From assembly GCA_029557025.1 (NCBI GenBank), contig JAKPRU010001026.1, positions 1 through 5,753 on the forward strand: a stretch of 5,753 bases of DNA. Direction: 5' to 3'. The translations under genes were made by a program, and so were the position numbers. The notes beneath the pieces were generated by a model that ran no database searches, was not told the origin of the DNA, and was given only the letters and a program-made list of their open reading frames with translations. This document shows, in pieces, positions 4,430-5,753 of this stretch. The DNA comes from Candidatus Omnitrophota bacterium (GTDB lineage: Bacteria; Hinthialibacterota; Hinthialibacteria; Hinthialibacterales; JAKPRU01). Each line of letters begins with the position of its first letter. The first letter of the stretch is position 1.

Positions 4430-5753
4430 TCAGGGACCGGGGATATTCTGCTTTCCGAATATCTGCCGAAGCATAGACATCGCTTCGGGATGGGTGGGTT
4501 GGCGCTGAAGGATTTCCAGAAGAAGTATCTCTGCATTTTGAGAGTTCCCCATTTCCAAATAGGCCTTTGCCAATAATACGCGTGAAAGAACCTCTTCCGG
4601 GGCGATCCTCCTCGCGTATTCCCAATCGGCGATTGCTCCGTCCAAATCCTGCTGTACCAATTTCAGACGGCCCCGAATGCGGTAAATCTCCGGCGAGAAA
4701 GGCTCCGATTGGACGGCGGCGGCCAGATGATTGGAGGCAGAGTCCCAGTCCCCCCGGCGAATCGCCAGTTCGGCCAGCTGGAGACGAGCATCCACGCCGT
4801 TGGGATTCCAGGTGAGGGCTTCCAGATAGCAGGTCTCGGCTTCATCGAGGCGGTCATGCGCTCCGAGCAACATGCCCCAATCGATCCAATGGGTAGCGAT
4901 TATCCGTCCCTCCAGGCTTTGGGGAGACCGGGCCATCCGACGCATGACAGAAGCCTGAAATCCTTTGAGCGCTTGTTGAACCGGTTCGACCTCTTCCATC
5001 GAAAGCGTTTCAATCGGCTCGGCACAGACTTGCACGAGCAGCCCGGACGGTTTCATGCGGTCATGCAATACCCAGGTATCGACTACAATATCCGTGAAGA
5101 CAGCATATCCTTTCTCGTTGAGGTGTCGGATGTCCGATACCAGACCTTTACCTGAAAAACCTCGGTCGATCACAAGATCGCGACGTGTTCGGTTTACCGC
5201 AATCTCGTAGTCCAGCGCGTACGCCGTAGAGTCCTTGATCGGTTCAACTACCGCGCCGGATGGGATCGAGGAGACAAGCAGGCGAGCATAGACTTGGGGA
5301 ACAATGTTGTCCGACTGCGAGACAATCGGTCCGTTGACCAGACACACCAGCGCAAGGACAAGCACGGCAATCGGCGCCCCCCAGATCGACCATCGCTGAA
5401 CCAACCAGGTAACACTGATCGCGATCAGGCAGGAAAGCATCAGATAAGAAAGGAGACAGAACGGCTCAAAGTCCGTTCGCTGGCTGGGAGCCAACAGGCC
5501 GGTGATCAGAATCACGGCAACCGGTCCGGTCAAAAGGAACAGCCCCAGCCAGACATTCGCGAGAAACGGTTGCCAATGTCGAAGAGCGGCCCACCCGATC
5601 ACCGCCAACACCGGACCCACAAACGGCCATTCCAGTACAAGGCTCCAGGCGTAACGTTTCAGCATCCACCCCAGGGCATACAGGCGATGCAGTTCGAAAT
5701 GGCCGTAACGTTCACGTGTCAGATGCCGGAACGCATCGCCCAGTGAAAGAATC
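4430..5753 (-). CDS. DUF2723 (TMEM260-like) membrane glycosyltransferase with C-terminal TPR repeats; N-terminal part outside window
   Basis: The window contains 440 C-terminal residues, stop TGA at 4432-4430. The frame is open to the window edge, so the methionine at 5665 is internal: 29 residues upstream (LGDAFRHLTRERYGHFELH) match the GD-x-FxxLTRxxYGxF signature that I recall from DUF2723/TMEM260-type GT-C proteins. From that methionine, hydrophobic segments at ~12-30, 34-60, 68-90 and 94-112 are probable transmembrane helices, with the TDFEPFCLLSYLML segment resembling the family's RFYLPSY region. A ~135-residue extracytoplasmic part follows, including YAVFTD and MKPSGLLVQV, which correspond to the conserved end of the family. 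Residues ~261-395 hold four TPR-like helical hairpins (e.g. DRLDEAETCYLEALTWNPNG, then RGDWDSASNHLAAAVQSEP). TMEM260 is a protein O-mannosyltransferase; bacterial relatives are presumed lipid-sugar-dependent glycosyltransferases. Catalytic residues lie in the missing N-terminal part. The family call is from sequence memory and fairly firm; the acceptor is unknown. Confidence 0.8.
   Translation of the reverse strand, partial: ILSLGDAFRHLTRERYGHFELHRLYALGWMLKRYAWSLVLEWPFVGPVLAVIGWAALRHWQPFLANVWLGLFLLTGPVAVILITGLLAPSQRTDFEPFCLLSYLMLSCLIAISVTWLVQRWSIWGAPIAVLVLALVCLVNGPIVSQSDNIVPQVYARLLVSSIPSGAVVEPIKDSTAYALDYEIAVNRTRRDLVIDRGFSGKGLVSDIRHLNEKGYAVFTDIVVDTWVLHDRMKPSGLLVQVCAEPIETLSMEEVEPVQQALKGFQASVMRRMARSPQSLEGRIIATHWIDWGMLLGAHDRLDEAETCYLEALTWNPNGVDARLQLAELAIRRGDWDSASNHLAAAVQSEPFSPEIYRIRGRLKLVQQDLDGAIADWEYARRIAPEEVLSRVLLAKAYLEMGNSQNAEILLLEILQRQPTHPEAMSMLRQIFGKQNIPGP

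Noticed and set aside
3462..4625. Long minus-strand open frame (387 codons) opposite the secreted-protein gene
   Set aside because: The plus strand has a strong Shine-Dalgarno, a correctly placed signal peptide and a sensible protein. The minus frame is Ser/Pro/Arg-rich, overlaps the 3' end of the glycosyltransferase gene on the same strand, and has no domain.

Overview
The window looks like chromosomal DNA from a diderm-type bacterium of moderately high GC. It holds four protein-coding genes, two of them cut by the window edges, and no mobile element, RNA gene or CRISPR array. The taxon cannot be fixed. A long fusion of a NagB-like domain with a PIG-L deacetylase domain, a DUF2723 membrane glycosyltransferase carrying C-terminal TPRs, and a GroEL without the GGM tail together suggest Bacteroidota, the PVC group (Planctomycetota/Verrucomicrobiota) or a neighbouring uncultured phylum. 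That is inference from family distribution, not proof.

Layout. 1-471 is the C-terminal 156 residues of the chaperonin GroEL, closed by a strong intrinsic terminator (495-538). Directly after it, 547-656 is a four-copy, 29-bp-period tandem array whose 23-bp core is identical in all copies and contains an inverted repeat. 657-883 is non-coding leader for the next gene. 884-3241 encodes a 785-residue protein with an N-terminal sugar-phosphate isomerase/deaminase (NagB-type) domain and a C-terminal PIG-L zinc deacetylase domain. A weaker terminator candidate lies at 3295-3324. 3325-3605 is a long leader with a run of G tracts able to form a G-quadruplex just upstream of a very strong Shine-Dalgarno. 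3606-4382 encodes an unrecognised 258-residue secreted protein. After a 47-bp convergent gap, the minus strand from 4430 to beyond the window end encodes the C-terminal part of a multi-pass DUF2723/TMEM260-like protein with four TPR-like repeats.

How the genes relate. The three plus-strand genes are separated by 364-412 bp with terminator-like structures, so they are probably separate transcription units. Links between them are weak. The fusion enzyme suggests de-N-acetylation and isomerisation or deamination of an amino sugar. The minus-strand gene suggests glycosylation of exported proteins, and its convergent neighbour encodes an exported protein. The most interesting points are the substituted catalytic and phosphate-binding positions in the NagB-like domain, the palindromic 29-bp array after groEL, and the G-quadruplex motif in the leader of the secreted-protein gene.
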